Source: Enchytraeus crypticus (lineage: Eukaryota; Annelida; Clitellata; Enchytraeida; Enchytraeidae). Taken from it: a DNA stretch of 64,000 nucleotides. Every line of letters starts with the position of its first letter. Position 1 is the stretch's first letter. Shown piece by piece: positions 21,601-29,170 of this stretch. A program made the translations under genes and the position numbers. The stretch covers positions 1,241,001-1,305,000 of the forward strand of contig CAJHZI010000473.1 in NCBI GenBank assembly GCA_905160935.1, read 5' to 3'. The notes under the pieces are model-generated. The model saw only the letters and a program-made list of their open reading frames with translations. It ran no database searches and was not told where the DNA came from.

Positions 21601-22537
21601 ACGCAAGACAATTTATGCTTATCTATATGTACATATATAATTCATATCTATATGTACATATATAATTCATATCTATATGTAGAACTAACAGAATATTCCT
21701 ACGTGAAAGTTATATATTATAATTATAATAATTAGGTCAATATGTAATAGCAATGTTATAGGAGGTATAACTGGTGGGAGGGGTTAGCAGTTTGGTTAAG
21801 TTTGATTGACAGATATGAGGGGTTGCACACTTGTAGCTGTAGATATTATTGGCACATCTGTTCTCATTTCAAATTTTCAGATTTTGGTTTTGTTCAATAG
21901 CTGAATTTCTTTCATTAAAGTAGTCTTAGATAAAATTTATTACACTAAATTCTTTCATTGATGAAATATTGATCAGCAGGTTCAAGATTGAAATCCAGTG
22001 ATGGCTGGCATGCTTTCGAGATAAGAAACTGGAATAAACTCGGCTTTATTCTTTTAGTCCAGGCTTCAACACTTAATTGTTTTCAGCAACTTGTGTCTTG
22101 ACCTACTATGTATCATCATCGTCATGTCATATTGATATTTTGCTTTGTTTCAGCCTTATTATATAATGAAAGAAAGTAAAAACTGTCATAGTAAGATTAA
22201 GTACGATTATTGACATTATATAATAATAATAAAGGTTTAACGTCTGTTTCCTCATATAAGGATGATATCAGGGACGTCTTTTGTTATCTTATAATGAATG
22301 AAAGAAAGTTAAACTATAATTGTAAGATTAAGTACTATGATTGATTGGTGTACAGCACAATCAGTAGATATGAAATGAACGTTTAACTATAATTGTAAGA
22401 TTAAGTACGATGATTGATTGGTGTATAGTACAAGCAGTGAGATAGAGAAGAAAGGACAGATGTCTAGAGAGAGATCAGAGCAAATACACGAGTACATACG
22501 ACACAGATTCAATCCTCAACTGACGTCTATCACCTAA
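1110..22537 (+). CDS. FANCM: FANCM, Fanconi anaemia group M protein, 5'-partial, 16 exons
   Basis: Exons: 1110-1243, 2391-2595, 3931-4104, 5202-8738, 10655-10728, 11706-11820, 12412-12512, 13170-13386, 14597-14833, 15533-17055, 17287-17401, 18277-18409, 19304-19383, 20350-20447, 21194-21288, 22429-22537 (TAA). All junctions are GT-AG and in phase, giving about 2315 residues. FANCM is a DNA translocase that anchors the Fanconi core complex and remodels stalled forks. Its N-terminal helicase is outside the window. Exons 1-2 match the MHF-binding region after the helicase ([27 protein letters not shown]). Exons 8-10 match conserved C-terminal blocks ([33 protein letters not shown]). Exons 10-14 form an ERCC4-type nuclease domain, and exons 15-16 a tandem HhH DNA-binding domain ending [12 protein letters not shown]. 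The middle is long, acidic and poorly conserved, so the whole protein is probably longer than the human one. Identity is very likely; small errors in exon edges are possible. Confidence 0.93.
1330..1490 (+). repeat. CT-rich microsatellite
   Basis: Long (CT)n runs with scattered TT interruptions lie in the first FANCM intron of the window, about 90 bases after the donor at 1244. Confidence 0.9.
2195..2297 (+). mobile_element. Repeat-C 3' part
   Basis: ATGATGTGGGACAGGGAGGA, GTATCCCGACCCTGGTTAAA and a (GATGAT)n tail. It is truncated at the 5' end and lies upstream of the FANCM exon at 2391. Confidence 0.75.
2840..3930 (+). repeat. 44-bp minisatellite made of a FANCM 3' splice site and exon start
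   Basis: There are about 24 units of 44 bases, each GACAAGCCTATAAGG ... ATTTTGTTTTGTATACAG, with a few irregular units at 3340-3470. The last TTTTGTATACAG (3919-3930) is the acceptor of exon 3931-4104, whose first bases are GACAAGCCGATGAGG. The oldest-looking units at the left end (GCCCGATGAGAGTATG; GCAAGCCAATAAGGATATGA) are closest to the exon. Each unit is therefore about 17 bases of intron end plus about 27 bases of exon start. Confidence 0.92.
4400..4670 (-). mobile_element. Repeat-F copy, split by a SINE-A
   Basis: GAAATTCGGCCGACTAGTAG, GAGCACGTCCTGAGTT and TTGCTTAACTTC match the copy at 34560-34860 in order. The end of that copy (GACGCG...AACCAA.TGCGC) appears here only at 4839-4872, after the SINE-A, so the SINE landed inside it. 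Read in reverse, the right end resembles a tRNA box A (GCGCAGTTGGT). Confidence 0.7.
4674..4838 (+). mobile_element. SINE-A fold-back insertion
   Basis: A + copy starts about 4698 (CAGTAGATGTCGGTAAGATA ... GAGGAAACTGACGTTAAC). It is preceded, head to head, by an inverted copy of its own first 28 bases (ATCTTACCGACATCGCC, GGCTCCAGCC). The inserted unit interrupts repeat-F. Confidence 0.75.
5202..8738 (+). CDS. FANCM: FANCM giant central exon
   Basis: This is one 3537-base exon, entered at GTTTACAG|AT and left at GTGCAGG|GTTTGT. The open frame runs on to a TAG at 8756-8758, but leaving at 8738 joins in phase to the exon at 10655 ([15 protein letters not shown]). The protein is disordered, rich in Ser, Asp and Asn, with acidic runs (DDDDD, SDDDD). 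It contains duplicated SSTPKSS motifs (near 6100 and 6187) and an Ala/Ser/Gly/Leu pentapeptide minisatellite (7484-7800). [16 protein letters not shown] (about 7252-7300) and [13 protein letters not shown] (about 8400) resemble, by eye, the Phe/Asp-rich MM2 motif with which FANCM binds RMI1-TOP3A. The binding role is inference. Confidence 0.88.
7484..7803 (+). repeat. Coding 15-bp minisatellite in FANCM
   Basis: GCTGGTGCACTCAGT and GCTAGTGCACTCAGT units repeat about 20 times inside exon 5202-8738 and encode Ala-(Gly/Ser)-Ala-Leu-(Ser/Asn) pentapeptides. Units at the right end diverge ([24 protein letters not shown]). Since 15 is a multiple of 3, copy-number changes keep the reading frame. Confidence 0.92.
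8922..9010 (+). repeat. Intronic duplicate of the end of the FANCM giant exon and its donor
   Basis: About 89 bases match 8687-8774 with roughly ten differences: CTGTAACAGCAGTG, GTAGCTCCG.CCACTGA, CAGTGCA.GGTTTGTATTG, AACCTTATAATA. The copy includes the last 50 or so exon bases, the donor and the first intron bases, 235 bases downstream. Confidence 0.88.
9010..9240 (+). repeat. TAGT/TAGC microsatellite
   Basis: Degenerate tetranucleotide repeat (AGTTAGCTAGTTAGT) begins where the duplicated exon end stops. It sits in the FANCM intron 8739-10654. Confidence 0.9.
9400..9530 (+). mobile_element. Old, diverged SINE-A copy
   Basis: GTGTGGGTTCAACTTCTGGTCTCTCCCATCACTGATG in pieces, then AAATGATGTCAACTTTT, follow the SINE-A order with many substitutions. 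The rest of the intron up to 10654 shows nothing recognisable. Confidence 0.45.
10884..11210 (+). mobile_element. Repeat-C 3' end, CT tract and repeat-D copy
   Basis: TTATCCCAACCCTAGTTAAA plus GATGATGATG (10884-10936) is repeat-C. (CT)n at 10984-11033 leads into repeat-D: GTGCACTGTCAAGTGGCAGG, AGAGCACTCCTTAAGATC, and TAGCCTATAGCTTGGGAAAA, then TGGCTTCTGAG. All of it is FANCM intron. Confidence 0.7.
12527..12960. mobile_element. SINE-B (+) followed by repeat-C (-)
   Basis: 12527-12692 is SINE-B (AATAGCGTAGTGGTAACGTC, GGATTCGAATCCC) without its tail. 12692-12960 is repeat-C in reverse (CATCATCAGCGTCATCTTCC, TTTAACTAGGGTCGGGATAC, CTCACCAACCGAATACCC). The SINE-B begins 14 bases after the donor of FANCM exon 12412-12512. 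Confidence 0.75.
13481..13672 (+). mobile_element. Repeat-C copy
   Basis: GTCAGAAAGGGCATTCGGTT, GAAAAGTCTCAATTAGGGGA, CTGGTTAAACTGGGATTCAA, then GATGATGATG. It lies inside AT-rich TTAATTAA-type simple sequence in the intron after exon 13170-13386. Confidence 0.75.
13745..14040 (-). mobile_element. 3' end of a non-LTR retrotransposon (same lineage as 60270)
   Basis: In reverse it contains GCGACTAGCTAGATAGAGCA, CTCTCACTAGGGACCGATTG, and AACAAACAT-type 3' untranslated sequence, as at 60540-60730. No coding capacity remains. Confidence 0.6.
14910..15052 (-). mobile_element. SINE-A copy
   Basis: Reverse orientation: GTTAACGTCAG order inverted as AACGTCAGTTTCCTCACTCG, GGATTTGAACC and CTTACCGACATCACC, ending TTGGCTCCAACC. 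It lies 75 bases after the donor of FANCM exon 14597-14833. Confidence 0.85.
15533..17055 (+). CDS. FANCM: FANCM linker exon with start of the nuclease domain
   Basis: This 1523-base exon starts after CACTTGGCAG|AT and ends at TCTGCTCAG|GT, phase 0. The first residues (VVMLRVDES..., then [10 protein letters not shown]) match the conserved block before the FANCM linker. The next roughly 400 residues are low-complexity Ser/Asn/Thr-rich linker without a recognised domain. The last residues, [14 protein letters not shown], begin the ERCC4 domain and contain VDSRE, the first acidic/basic motif of XPF-family nucleases. Reading past the donor would reach a stop two codons later. Confidence 0.88.
17027..20447 (+). 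CDS. FANCM: ERCC4/XPF-type nuclease module of FANCM
   Basis: The module is spread over the end of exon 15533-17055 and exons 17287-17401, 18277-18409, 19304-19383 and 20350-20447. Motifs in order are VDSRE (about 17027-17041), CDYIIS (about 17351-17368) and VERKVQS (17380-17400). The Asp that completes ERKxxxD is split across the intron (G at 17401 plus AT at 18277). IIIEKD, the strand after the core, is in the 18277 exon. [18 protein letters not shown] follows in the next two exons. Vertebrate FANCM keeps the fold but has lost the catalytic ERK and VDxRE residues; here they appear intact. Confidence 0.85.
17745..17945 (+). mobile_element. Repeat-F fragment and SINE-A copy
   Basis: 17745-17812 (ACTCTACCAATCGG, TTATGTTACCAGGC) resembles part of repeat-F. 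SINE-A follows from 17813 (GGCTGGAGCCAGTGGCAATG, GGTTCAAATCCTGG, GAGTGAGAAAACTGACGTTA). Confidence 0.7.
18455..18610 (+). repeat. CT and CTAT microsatellites
   Basis: (CT)n, then (CTAT)n for about 70 bases, then (CT)n again, 30 bases after the donor of FANCM exon 18277-18409. Confidence 0.92.
19880..19965 (-). mobile_element. Single tRNA-like SINE head of another family
   Basis: Reverse strand reads GAGCTATAGCGCAATGGTTA (box A-like) and AGATTCGATTCCCGG (box B-like). No other copy is seen in the window. The cloverleaf stems do not hold, so it is a SINE, not a tRNA gene. Confidence 0.5.
20885..21040 (-). mobile_element. Repeat-C copy
   Basis: Reverse orientation: CATCGTCATCGTTCCTAGAG, GTTTAACCAGGGTCGGGATT, CTCACCAACCGAATGCCC, TTGTCGCCTTTTACGACATG. 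FANCM intron, followed by an ATT-rich microsatellite. Confidence 0.75.
21194..22537 (+). CDS. FANCM: Tandem helix-hairpin-helix domain and C-terminus of FANCM
   Basis: Exon 21194-21288 encodes [21 protein letters not shown], the first hairpin. It ends TG|GTAAG and joins T|ACA at 22429 to give Cys. The last exon reads [22 protein letters not shown] and ends at TAA 22535-22537. In FANCM this (HhH)2 domain pairs with FAAP24 and binds single-stranded or branched DNA. A GAPDH-style partner is not nearby; FAAP24 is not in the window. Both exon edges here have intronic duplicates (see findings). Confidence 0.88.
21384..21463 (+). repeat. Intronic duplicate of a FANCM exon end and donor
   Basis: CTGATTAACTGGTAAG at 21398-21413 exactly repeats the exon end and donor at 21278-21293. 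Similarity continues on both sides (TCA.ACA before, GCTCT and CTGTAGTT after). The copy lies 120 bases downstream inside the intron. Confidence 0.85.
21610..21685 (+). repeat. Short 24-bp tandem repeat
   Basis: TCTATATGTACATATATAAT followed by TCAT repeats about three times. AT-rich, FANCM intron. Confidence 0.8.
22175..22428 (+). repeat. Duplicated acceptor region of the last FANCM exon
   Basis: GTAAGATTAAGTACGATGAT with TTGGTGTATAG (AG 22427-22428) is the true acceptor. A near copy with TTGGTGTACAG ends at 22355, 73 bases upstream, and is followed by an exon-like CACAATCAGTAGATATGA. A third partial copy (TAGTAAGATTAAGTACGATT) lies at about 22188. A fragment of another repeat (CCTCATATAAGGATGATATC) sits between. 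Confidence 0.8.
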
Positions 22538-22734
22538 ACACCAGCTGCCAGCTATTAAATATTAACTAATAATTCTAAGCAACAGAATTAATATTGGGTA
22601 TTAATAGCAATGCGTTTATTACTATACTGTATTACTATCGTAATGGGTATTACTAGCATTGCGTTTATAAATAAGAATTTATGTGATACTATTGCTAGCT
22701 AAAATGCTTCACCATAGACTATTAATCAATTTAT

Positions 22735-22915
22735 AATAATTTAACCTCCGGTAAAAGAAGGAAAACGAGGCAGGGGCAGGCCGAGATTAGGTATGTTAGA
22801 TGATTTAACGACCCATTCATATGTGGAAATGAAGAGGAAGGCGGAAGACAGAGAAGAGTGGAGGCGTTATATACCATGGACCTGCCAGTAGGCAGTGCAC
22901 TAAGAGAGAACCTCC
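22735..22915 (+). mobile_element. 3' end of a LINE (reverse-transcriptase C-terminus)
   Basis: GAAAACGAGGCAGGGGCAGG, CGAGATTAGGTATGTTAGAT, GTGGAAATGAAGAGGAAGGC and CATGGACCTGCCAGTAGGCA encode GRGRPRLGMLDDL...MKRKAE and WTCQ*, as in the copies at 32163 and 38640. A reverse fragment of its end lies at 23735-23815. Confidence 0.75.
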
Positions 22916-23959
22916 GGTACTTCGCCATAAGGCAATGTCAGGGACGTCTCTTGCAGACTCTGCATCAACACGAAGAGTCTAGAGAATAATTGTTGATGTT
23001 TGTAAATTTAAATAACATGTAAGACAAAGCAAGGACAATGCGTCAACATGATCGAGTGCAACTAGGTCATGCTTGAAATTTTTAAATTTAAGTTACAACA
23101 TTTAATTTAAATTCAAAGCTTGCCTTTGTATCAATTAAGAGATTGTCCAACTTGAGGTCTCGAGCGAATTAATGCAAAAGTCTTATAAAATTTTCTGATA
23201 AAAATGTAGGAAAGCTTTGCAATAGCTATTAAATTCATTTAATCCCTTATTTTTTAAAGAAATTCGTAATCTTTTGCAGTATGTAACGATTTATTCATAT
23301 AAGTTATGTAGGACTATAGCTAATATGCTGGACATCTGTAAATAATGAACTATTGTAAATTTACTACGTGTACTACTATACTTTTATTGAATGTCATTAT
23401 ACAATACGTCCATCTATTTTTGTATGATAATAAATTGTTAATATACATGTATTCAATGAGTATTTAGCAATTTATAAATTTATGTTTTTATTCAATACTC
23501 TTACTTTGAAGTAAGAAGTTGAACAAAGAAGTTGAACAGCTGTCAGATAGACAGTATTTAAACATCAAAGATTACTGAAATAACACATATTTAACAAACA
23601 TCATTATTTTCAAAGCAATGCAATTGAATTTTTCTCTCAACGTAATTTCATGAGTCTATCACAAAAAGACTAATCAGAGTTAGTTTACTAACTACATTAG
23701 TTGAAGCATTATTAATAGTTATAAATCATATCTCTCTCTCAGTGCACTACCTACTGGCAGGTCCATGGTATATAACGCCTCCACTCTTCTCTGTCTTCCG
23801 TTTTTCTCTTCATGTGTACATAAGCTACTCATTCTTGTTATTATATACCATTTTCTTGCTATAAATCATACATGGCCTTGCCATTTAATATATATTTAGT
23901 GAGCTACCTAATATCCTACATTAATATAATATATTCTTATCGTATCTTATATAATATAT

Positions 23960-24097
23960 TGGCTGGAGCCAGTTGCGAAGTCGGTAAGACACTCGACCGC
24001 GGATCAGTATGTGCGGGGTTCGAATCCTAGGCTCATCCGTCACTGACATCACTTTCGAGTGAGGAAACTGACGTTAACCATAGCTTTTTTTACATAT
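23960..24097 (+). mobile_element. SINE-A copy
   Basis: GGCTGGAGCCAGTTGCGAAG, GGGGTTCGAATCCTAGGCTC, GAGGAAACTGACGTTAACCA. It has an intact head and a T-rich tail. Confidence 0.85.
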
Positions 24098-24599
24098 TAA
24101 TACTCAAGCACGATAACGTAGATCAAGAGTTAATCAAATCTTCTTAATTGTCTGCATAAGTCGCTTTATTACGAGCGGTGCAATTATTAGCTAGCCAAAA
24201 CCACGAGTCTCAAATTCTCACAAGATAGAAAAGCATTCCACAAGAGACAACAACAACAGTTTTACATCAGACTTTGCGTGTTCTGCTACCTGGCTTCAGT
24301 TTGATCATCTGTTGTCGCCCTACAATCAACAACAACAACACTTCTAGTGTAAATCTGTAGTGATCATAATGCATGTAATTTCATTAAACTGCTAGAGTAT
24401 AACTTCTCAATCTGTTATATAGCATAGAAGCTTTATAAATATGTATAGAATAGAATAGCTTTATAGAATATGTATAGCAATTAATAATTTATAATTGAAT
24501 TGGATATTAAACAATGATCGCTTAAAGTCCAGCTGCCTATAATTATAATTAATAAAAATTAAATCATGTGCAACAACCCATAATGAATTTCTTTCAACA

Positions 24600-24920
24600 T
24601 TTTGCTAATGAAGTAGAGTGAGCGAGAGAGAACTATGTTTATTTTAAAAGACACTCAAATATGCAATAACACACACTAGGTCGTCAAGAGGTTATAAAAA
24701 CCTATCTAGTTGACCAACCATCATGCATACATAAAAATACAAACTAAAACAAATTTGCAAACTAAAAATGAAAAAAGCAAAGCATATACCTATCAACTCA
24801 AAGAATAGATGCAATTGCACATCTACACATATAAACATGCACATACATATGTATGCACAGTCGTACAAATATACATATGAACATAAGTATACACAGATAT
24901 ACATATAAAAATAATCTCAT
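24600..24920. repeat. Dispersed repeat shared with 35845-35955
   Basis: AGAGAACTATGTTTATTTTA, ACACTCAAATATGCA, GTCGTCAAGAGGTTA and ATCTAGTTGACCAACCATCA occur in the same order at 35845-35955. The type is unknown; the right part here is a CATA-rich low-complexity tract. Confidence 0.6.
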
Positions 24921-25028
24921 ACGTACCTAGTATTGAATAATATTTCTCATATATTCAAAAATTATACGTTTAAGCATGTAGTCACAAACACACACAAAGA
25001 TATGTAAAAAATCAAAGTTATCGATAGT

Positions 25029-25167
25029 AAAGCTGGTATAGCTAATGTTAGCGTCAGTTTCTTCACTCGAAAGCGATGTCAGTGACGGGCAAGCCCAGGA
25101 TTTGAACCCCTCACCTACTGATCCGCAGTCTAGTATCTTACTGCCATCGCCACTGCCTCCAGCCAAT
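25029..25167 (-). mobile_element. SINE-A copy
   Basis: Reverse orientation: GTTAGCGTCAGTTTCTTCAC, GACGGGCAAGCCCAGGATTT, ending GCCTCCAGCC. It lies about 180 bases beyond the PET117 stop codon. Confidence 0.85.
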
Positions 25168-25341
25168 AGACAGATAATAAACGCTACTCTAGCAATAATC
25201 TAAGATAATTTTGAAATAACTATACAATTTATGTCTTGTTTTTTGTAATATAGCAACTTAGAACTGCTGCTACGTAAGTATCATCAGTAGAAACGTATTG
25301 TTATGATTTACGCTGCGTAATGTGAAAGAATATAGATTTAA

Positions 25342-26466
25342 TTACCTCGTTAATGCACGCTGCTGCTCTTTGAGAGCTTTTGTTAGTTCTATCTGGTCTT
25401 GAAACTGTTTTATGTTCTGAATTTTTCTCATTTCCTGCCTCTGAATATCTCGCAACACACCCGACCTCATATTCTGCATAACAGTATTACACACTTAAAT
25501 ATACTTAGCATATATTTATTTACTAGGCATATCAAAAGGGTTTGTAACCATGTGAGAATCACCATAAATGATATATAGCACAGACAACATTGAACAATAT
25601 TTAACAGCAAGTTTTGGTATCCAGGCTAAATATTGTATACATTTTAGGAACTATTAAGGAATGGTGCAAATAAGTAAATTAAATTGAAGAGATGTTAAAA
25701 TTACATAGTAACATATTAATTCTACTAGCACATATCAATAATGATGTTATCGTATCATTAATCATTAAACTTAGTATTATTTACATACTGTAGACCCAAC
25801 TAGTGTAACAATTTGTATTAACAACAACCACTGCATCTCTGAAGTCGTTCATACAAACATCAAGCACTAAAAAGAAAAAGAAAATTCAAGAAAAACTTAT
25901 CATTAAATTTATTCAATCAGAATGTAAAAAGCATAACGGATGATATTCAATGATGACACACAATATTTAGACATTGGAATGCAATTGACAGCATTGGTTC
26001 AACTGTATCAAGATCTGGCTGCTGAAATTATTTAAGATTATTTTCAACAGCAGGCTATATTCATTAGTCGTACTTTGTACAGAGAAAAGCAATGCGAGTA
26101 AAAGTCTCGGTTGAAGCAACGATTCAAACGGTTACTAGAACAAATTCTAACTTAATTTGCATACTGTATTTTTGCATCTGTTAGATACTCGACCGCGGAT
26201 CAGTACGTGCGGGGTTGAAATCCTGGGCTCGCCTGTCACTGATATCGCTTTCGAGTGAGGAAACTGACGTTAACCTTAGCTTTACCTGCTTTTACTGCCA
26301 TACAAGTATACAAAGGTTTTAGTGTTCGCTACAGTCTTCATTTTGACAAATATTAGATGAGAAGGCTAACCTCGCGGTCTACGCCTTGTCTCCAGTGTAC
26401 GTAACCGATGACAGAAATAGTGAACGACACAGCCAAGCCTAGTGTGACCTTTGACATCAGCGACAT
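25342..26466 (-). CDS. PET117: PET117-like cytochrome c oxidase assembly factor, two exons
   Basis: On the minus strand, exon 1 runs 26466-26371 (MSLMSKVTLGLAVSF...YVHWRQGVDRE|) and exon 2 runs 25473-25342 (NMRSGVLRDIQRQEMRK...KEQQRALTR, TAA 25344-25342). Donor GAG|GTTAG and acceptor TTATGCAG|AAT are in phase, giving 75 residues; PET117 is usually about 80. The order fits the family: short start, one hydrophobic segment at residues 7-24, then a charged helix with the GV(L/I)RDI(Q/E)RQ signature. PET117 is a mitochondrial protein that helps haem A synthase (COX15) and complex IV assembly. A second in-frame Met at residue 4 could also be the start. The gene lies opposite to FANCM and the JmjC gene. 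Confidence 0.85.
26181..26300 (+). mobile_element. SINE-A copy, 5'-truncated, in the PET117 intron
   Basis: GATACTCGACCGCGGATCAG, GCGGGGTTGAAATCCTGGGC, GAGGAAACTGACGTTAACCT. The head before the A box is missing. Confidence 0.85.
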
Positions 26467-26727
26467 GTTGATAATATATTGTACATTCTTAACTAATTTC
26501 TTAGCAATCTAATAATAATAAATAATAAAGGCTTAACGTCAACTTTTAAAGTTTCTTTTATTGCCAGATTTCTTAATTCACAACAGTAGTAGAGCAGAAA
26601 GTATAAAATATTGCCACCCTTTTAAGACATCTATGTTTTTAACACCTTAAATCTAATTAGCTTTCATCCGTAATATCTTATCGTGTTAATGACACTAAGG
26701 AGACTGATTAAATATAAATTTATTATC

Positions 26728-26905
26728 TCTCTCTCTCTCTCTCTCTCTCTCTAGTGTTATGCCGAATGGTAGGTCCACGGTATACATTCATACTCTCGAA
26801 TCAACTTTCTTGTTCAAAAGGCTATGCCTTACCCATGTACCTTATGTAGCCTATAGCTTGGGAAAAACATATGGCTTCTGAGGTTGTTTCCAACTGCCTT
26901 CCTCA
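26728..26905 (+). mobile_element. Repeat-D copy
   Basis: (CT)n, ATGCCGAATGGTAGGTCCAC, ATTCATACTCTCG, TAGCCTATAGCTTGGGAAAA, TGGCTTCTGAGGTTGTTTCC. The family starts at a CT tract and ends in CTTCCTCAG. Confidence 0.7.
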
Positions 26906-27649
26906 GTGTAAGCTTTATAGAATCTTACTGCACATGCAGTACATGCAGTTAATGTGCATTATTATAATATTTAATTATAATAATTAAGTGCAGTTGGCAT
27001 TTATTATTCAATATAATGAATTTTAGACCATACAATCATATCGTCCGGTTCACGATATCGAATCCTTACAACAAATCTACGTAAACTAAGATTTATTTCA
27101 GAAATTCTAGTATACGGTTACAATTATTCTGTTTCATCACACAAAATTTATAGTGGTGAAGTATGTCTCGTTCATTTTACTTTTCGTATAATTTCTTTCA
27201 TCCTACTCAATTTTATATGTTCTACAGATTTAACTCTCCTTATCATTTCTTTTTATCACATTGAATGAGTTGGGCAATTTTATAACTAAATTTTGTCATT
27301 TAACCTTAAGTTTTGACGTGAACAGCTGATCAGCTTAAATGTAAACAAAGAACAAAAACAATCAAAGCTCACTTTTACTCCTATTTCTATTCATGGCATT
27401 CAGAAAGCATATGACGATGCTTAACTGTTTAAGAAATGCTCCTCTAAAAATCATTCTTAAATTATTAAATGTTTTATTGCTTATTGTGATTTCAAAACTC
27501 CATTGTTTTCCCTTTGTAGTCAGTCAGTATAGGTCCTTAGTGCTTGTAAAATGTAAATATTTGGAGCGACTTTTGAACAACAACTCCCATAATGAAAATA
27601 TAGGCCTTATGATTGGCAGTAGAGAATATAAATAGAAAACAACAATTGG

Positions 27650-28010
27650 CTTAAGGCGCCATCCGGCCCATCTTTCTCAATTGTAGGTATAATAATATAC
27701 TCTCTCTTCTATCCACTCTTTGGAGGTTTTTGTTTGTATACCATCGGCCTCTTCTTTCCACTGAGCAATTTTGTAGGTAGCCTAACGTTGAAGACCTTCC
27801 TTTTCCATCTAAATCTTTTCCAATGTGTAGCCATGAGTTGAGACAGGCACGTAAACCTAGCTCCTTTTCTTTCATTCCCAATATTTTAGACTGGTTTACT
27901 GGATTTTGGAATTCGCACCCTTTGTACTTTCTTTTTGCTCACCGGCTTGAATTAGTCTCAATGGTGCTCGATGTTGTCGTGGTCGAAGTAGTACTTTATA
28001 ATTATTGTCA
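27650..28010 (+). mobile_element. LINE 3' untranslated fragment
   Basis: CATGAGTTGAGACAGGCACG, TTGCTCACCGGCTTGAATTA, GTCTCAATGGTGCTCGATGT match the copy at 32700-32970 and, reversed, those at 28400, 59200 and 61100. Confidence 0.6.
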
Positions 28011-28014
28011 TTCT

Positions 28015-28185
28015 TATTATACGGAGTAACGGTTAGAGTGTTCGCCTCGGATATGCAAGTGGCCTGGTTTTCAAAGCTCAGGCGAGTCAGCATGATATGA
28101 TGGATTTGTAACCTTTTCCCATGTGGAAGGTTAATCATGTATCGGAGATTGCTGAGAGTGTGCGCTATCAATAGCAAAGATATGA
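28015..28185 (+). mobile_element. Possible tRNA-like SINE of another family
   Basis: GGAGTAACGGTTAGAGTGTTCGC could be an A box and GTGGCCTGGTTTTCAAAGCTC a degenerate B box. Only one copy is visible, so it is tentative. Confidence 0.35.
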
Positions 28186-28377
28186 TTAACTAAGGGAAGG
28201 TTTGATAGAGTAGCCTGTCAGAACACGCAAAGCAGTCAGAATGGATCTTGAACAAACATGTATAACTTGAGGTCCTTTCTGACCCAGTACATCTACGGTT
28301 GTAATATCTGACTTGGCCATTTATTATTTAGTCTCTCAATAAAAATTGACGACAATATTTCGACGTCTTAATAATAA

Positions 28378-29170
28378 TAACAACAATAGCAACACTTAGA
28401 GTGCTACAGTCATCAATGATAACATCGAGCACTATTGAGACAAAATCAAGCCGGCGAGCAAAAAAAGAAGGTCCAAAAACGGTGCAATTTCCAAAATCCA
28501 GAAATTCAGTCCAAAGTAAAGGAATTTAAAGAAAAGGTGGTTTAGGCGCAGGTCGCTGCTCATGGACACTGGATGGAAAAGAGAGATGGAAAAGATAGGT
28601 CTTCAACTGCTTATGGAACTGCTCATAGGAAAGCAAAGGCTGATGTGATTCAAATGAAGATTTACGAAGATTGGATGGAAGAGAATTCCAGATCTGAGGT
28701 GCAGCATGATGGAAAGAACGATTAGATAGCTTAGAGCGTGAAGATAAGCTAGGTCTCACAAGAGTAATTAACTTAGAAGACTGAGTAATAGCAGGCTGCA
28801 TCACTTTAATCAAGCGAGACATACAAGTTTGTCCAGGGATGGTGATGGACTTATTGGTTAACGAAGCTGTTTTGTAAATGATACGCTCTTTAATCTTTAG
28901 CCAGTGCAAAGACTTTAAAATAAGCGTAATATGTGAGTACTTGGAACTACAAAAAATTGCTCGCGCAAGAGAATTCTGAACAACCTGCAACCGATAATCT
29001 CACAGCCAGGGAGATTTAAAAACAGGAAATTGCAGTAGTCCAACTTCGATTGCACAAGAGCAGCACCAATTGTAGCAGCTGTCTCACGTGACAAATATGG
29101 ACGTATTCGACGTTCACATTTGTCTCAATGCTGATAGTCTCAAGCTAGCAACTGGCCGCTAGTCTATATG
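28378..29170 (-). mobile_element. 3' fragment of a CR1/L2-like non-LTR retrotransposon
   Basis: The minus strand has an open frame at 28990-28526 with LARAIFCSSKYSHITLILKSLHWLKIKERI and SFHHAAPQIWNSLPSNLR. This is the C-terminal thumb region typical of CR1/L2-type reverse transcriptases (pattern Y.HI.P.L..LHWLPI..R and AP.LWN.LP). The frame has stops upstream, so it is a dead 5'-truncated copy. Its 3' untranslated part (GTGCTACAGTCATCAATGA reversed) is shared with 59185 and 61095. Confidence 0.75.

Larger units (their letters stand above)
22538..25341. other. Spacer between FANCM and PET117 (tail to tail)
   Basis: No gene is visible. It contains LINE fragments (22735-22915 and 23735-23815), SINE-A copies (23960-24097 and 25029-25167) and an unclassified repeat (24600-24920). 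The rest is AT-rich with no feature I can name. Confidence 0.7.

Noticed and set aside
27393-27635. 80-residue + frame upstream of PET117
   Set aside because: Hydrophobic, AT-rich, no family resemblance and no splice context; not distinguishable from chance.
28526-28990. Independent protein gene on the minus strand
   Set aside because: The sequence matches the C-terminus of CR1/L2-type reverse transcriptases, lacks an upstream frame, and its flank is repeated elsewhere in the window.
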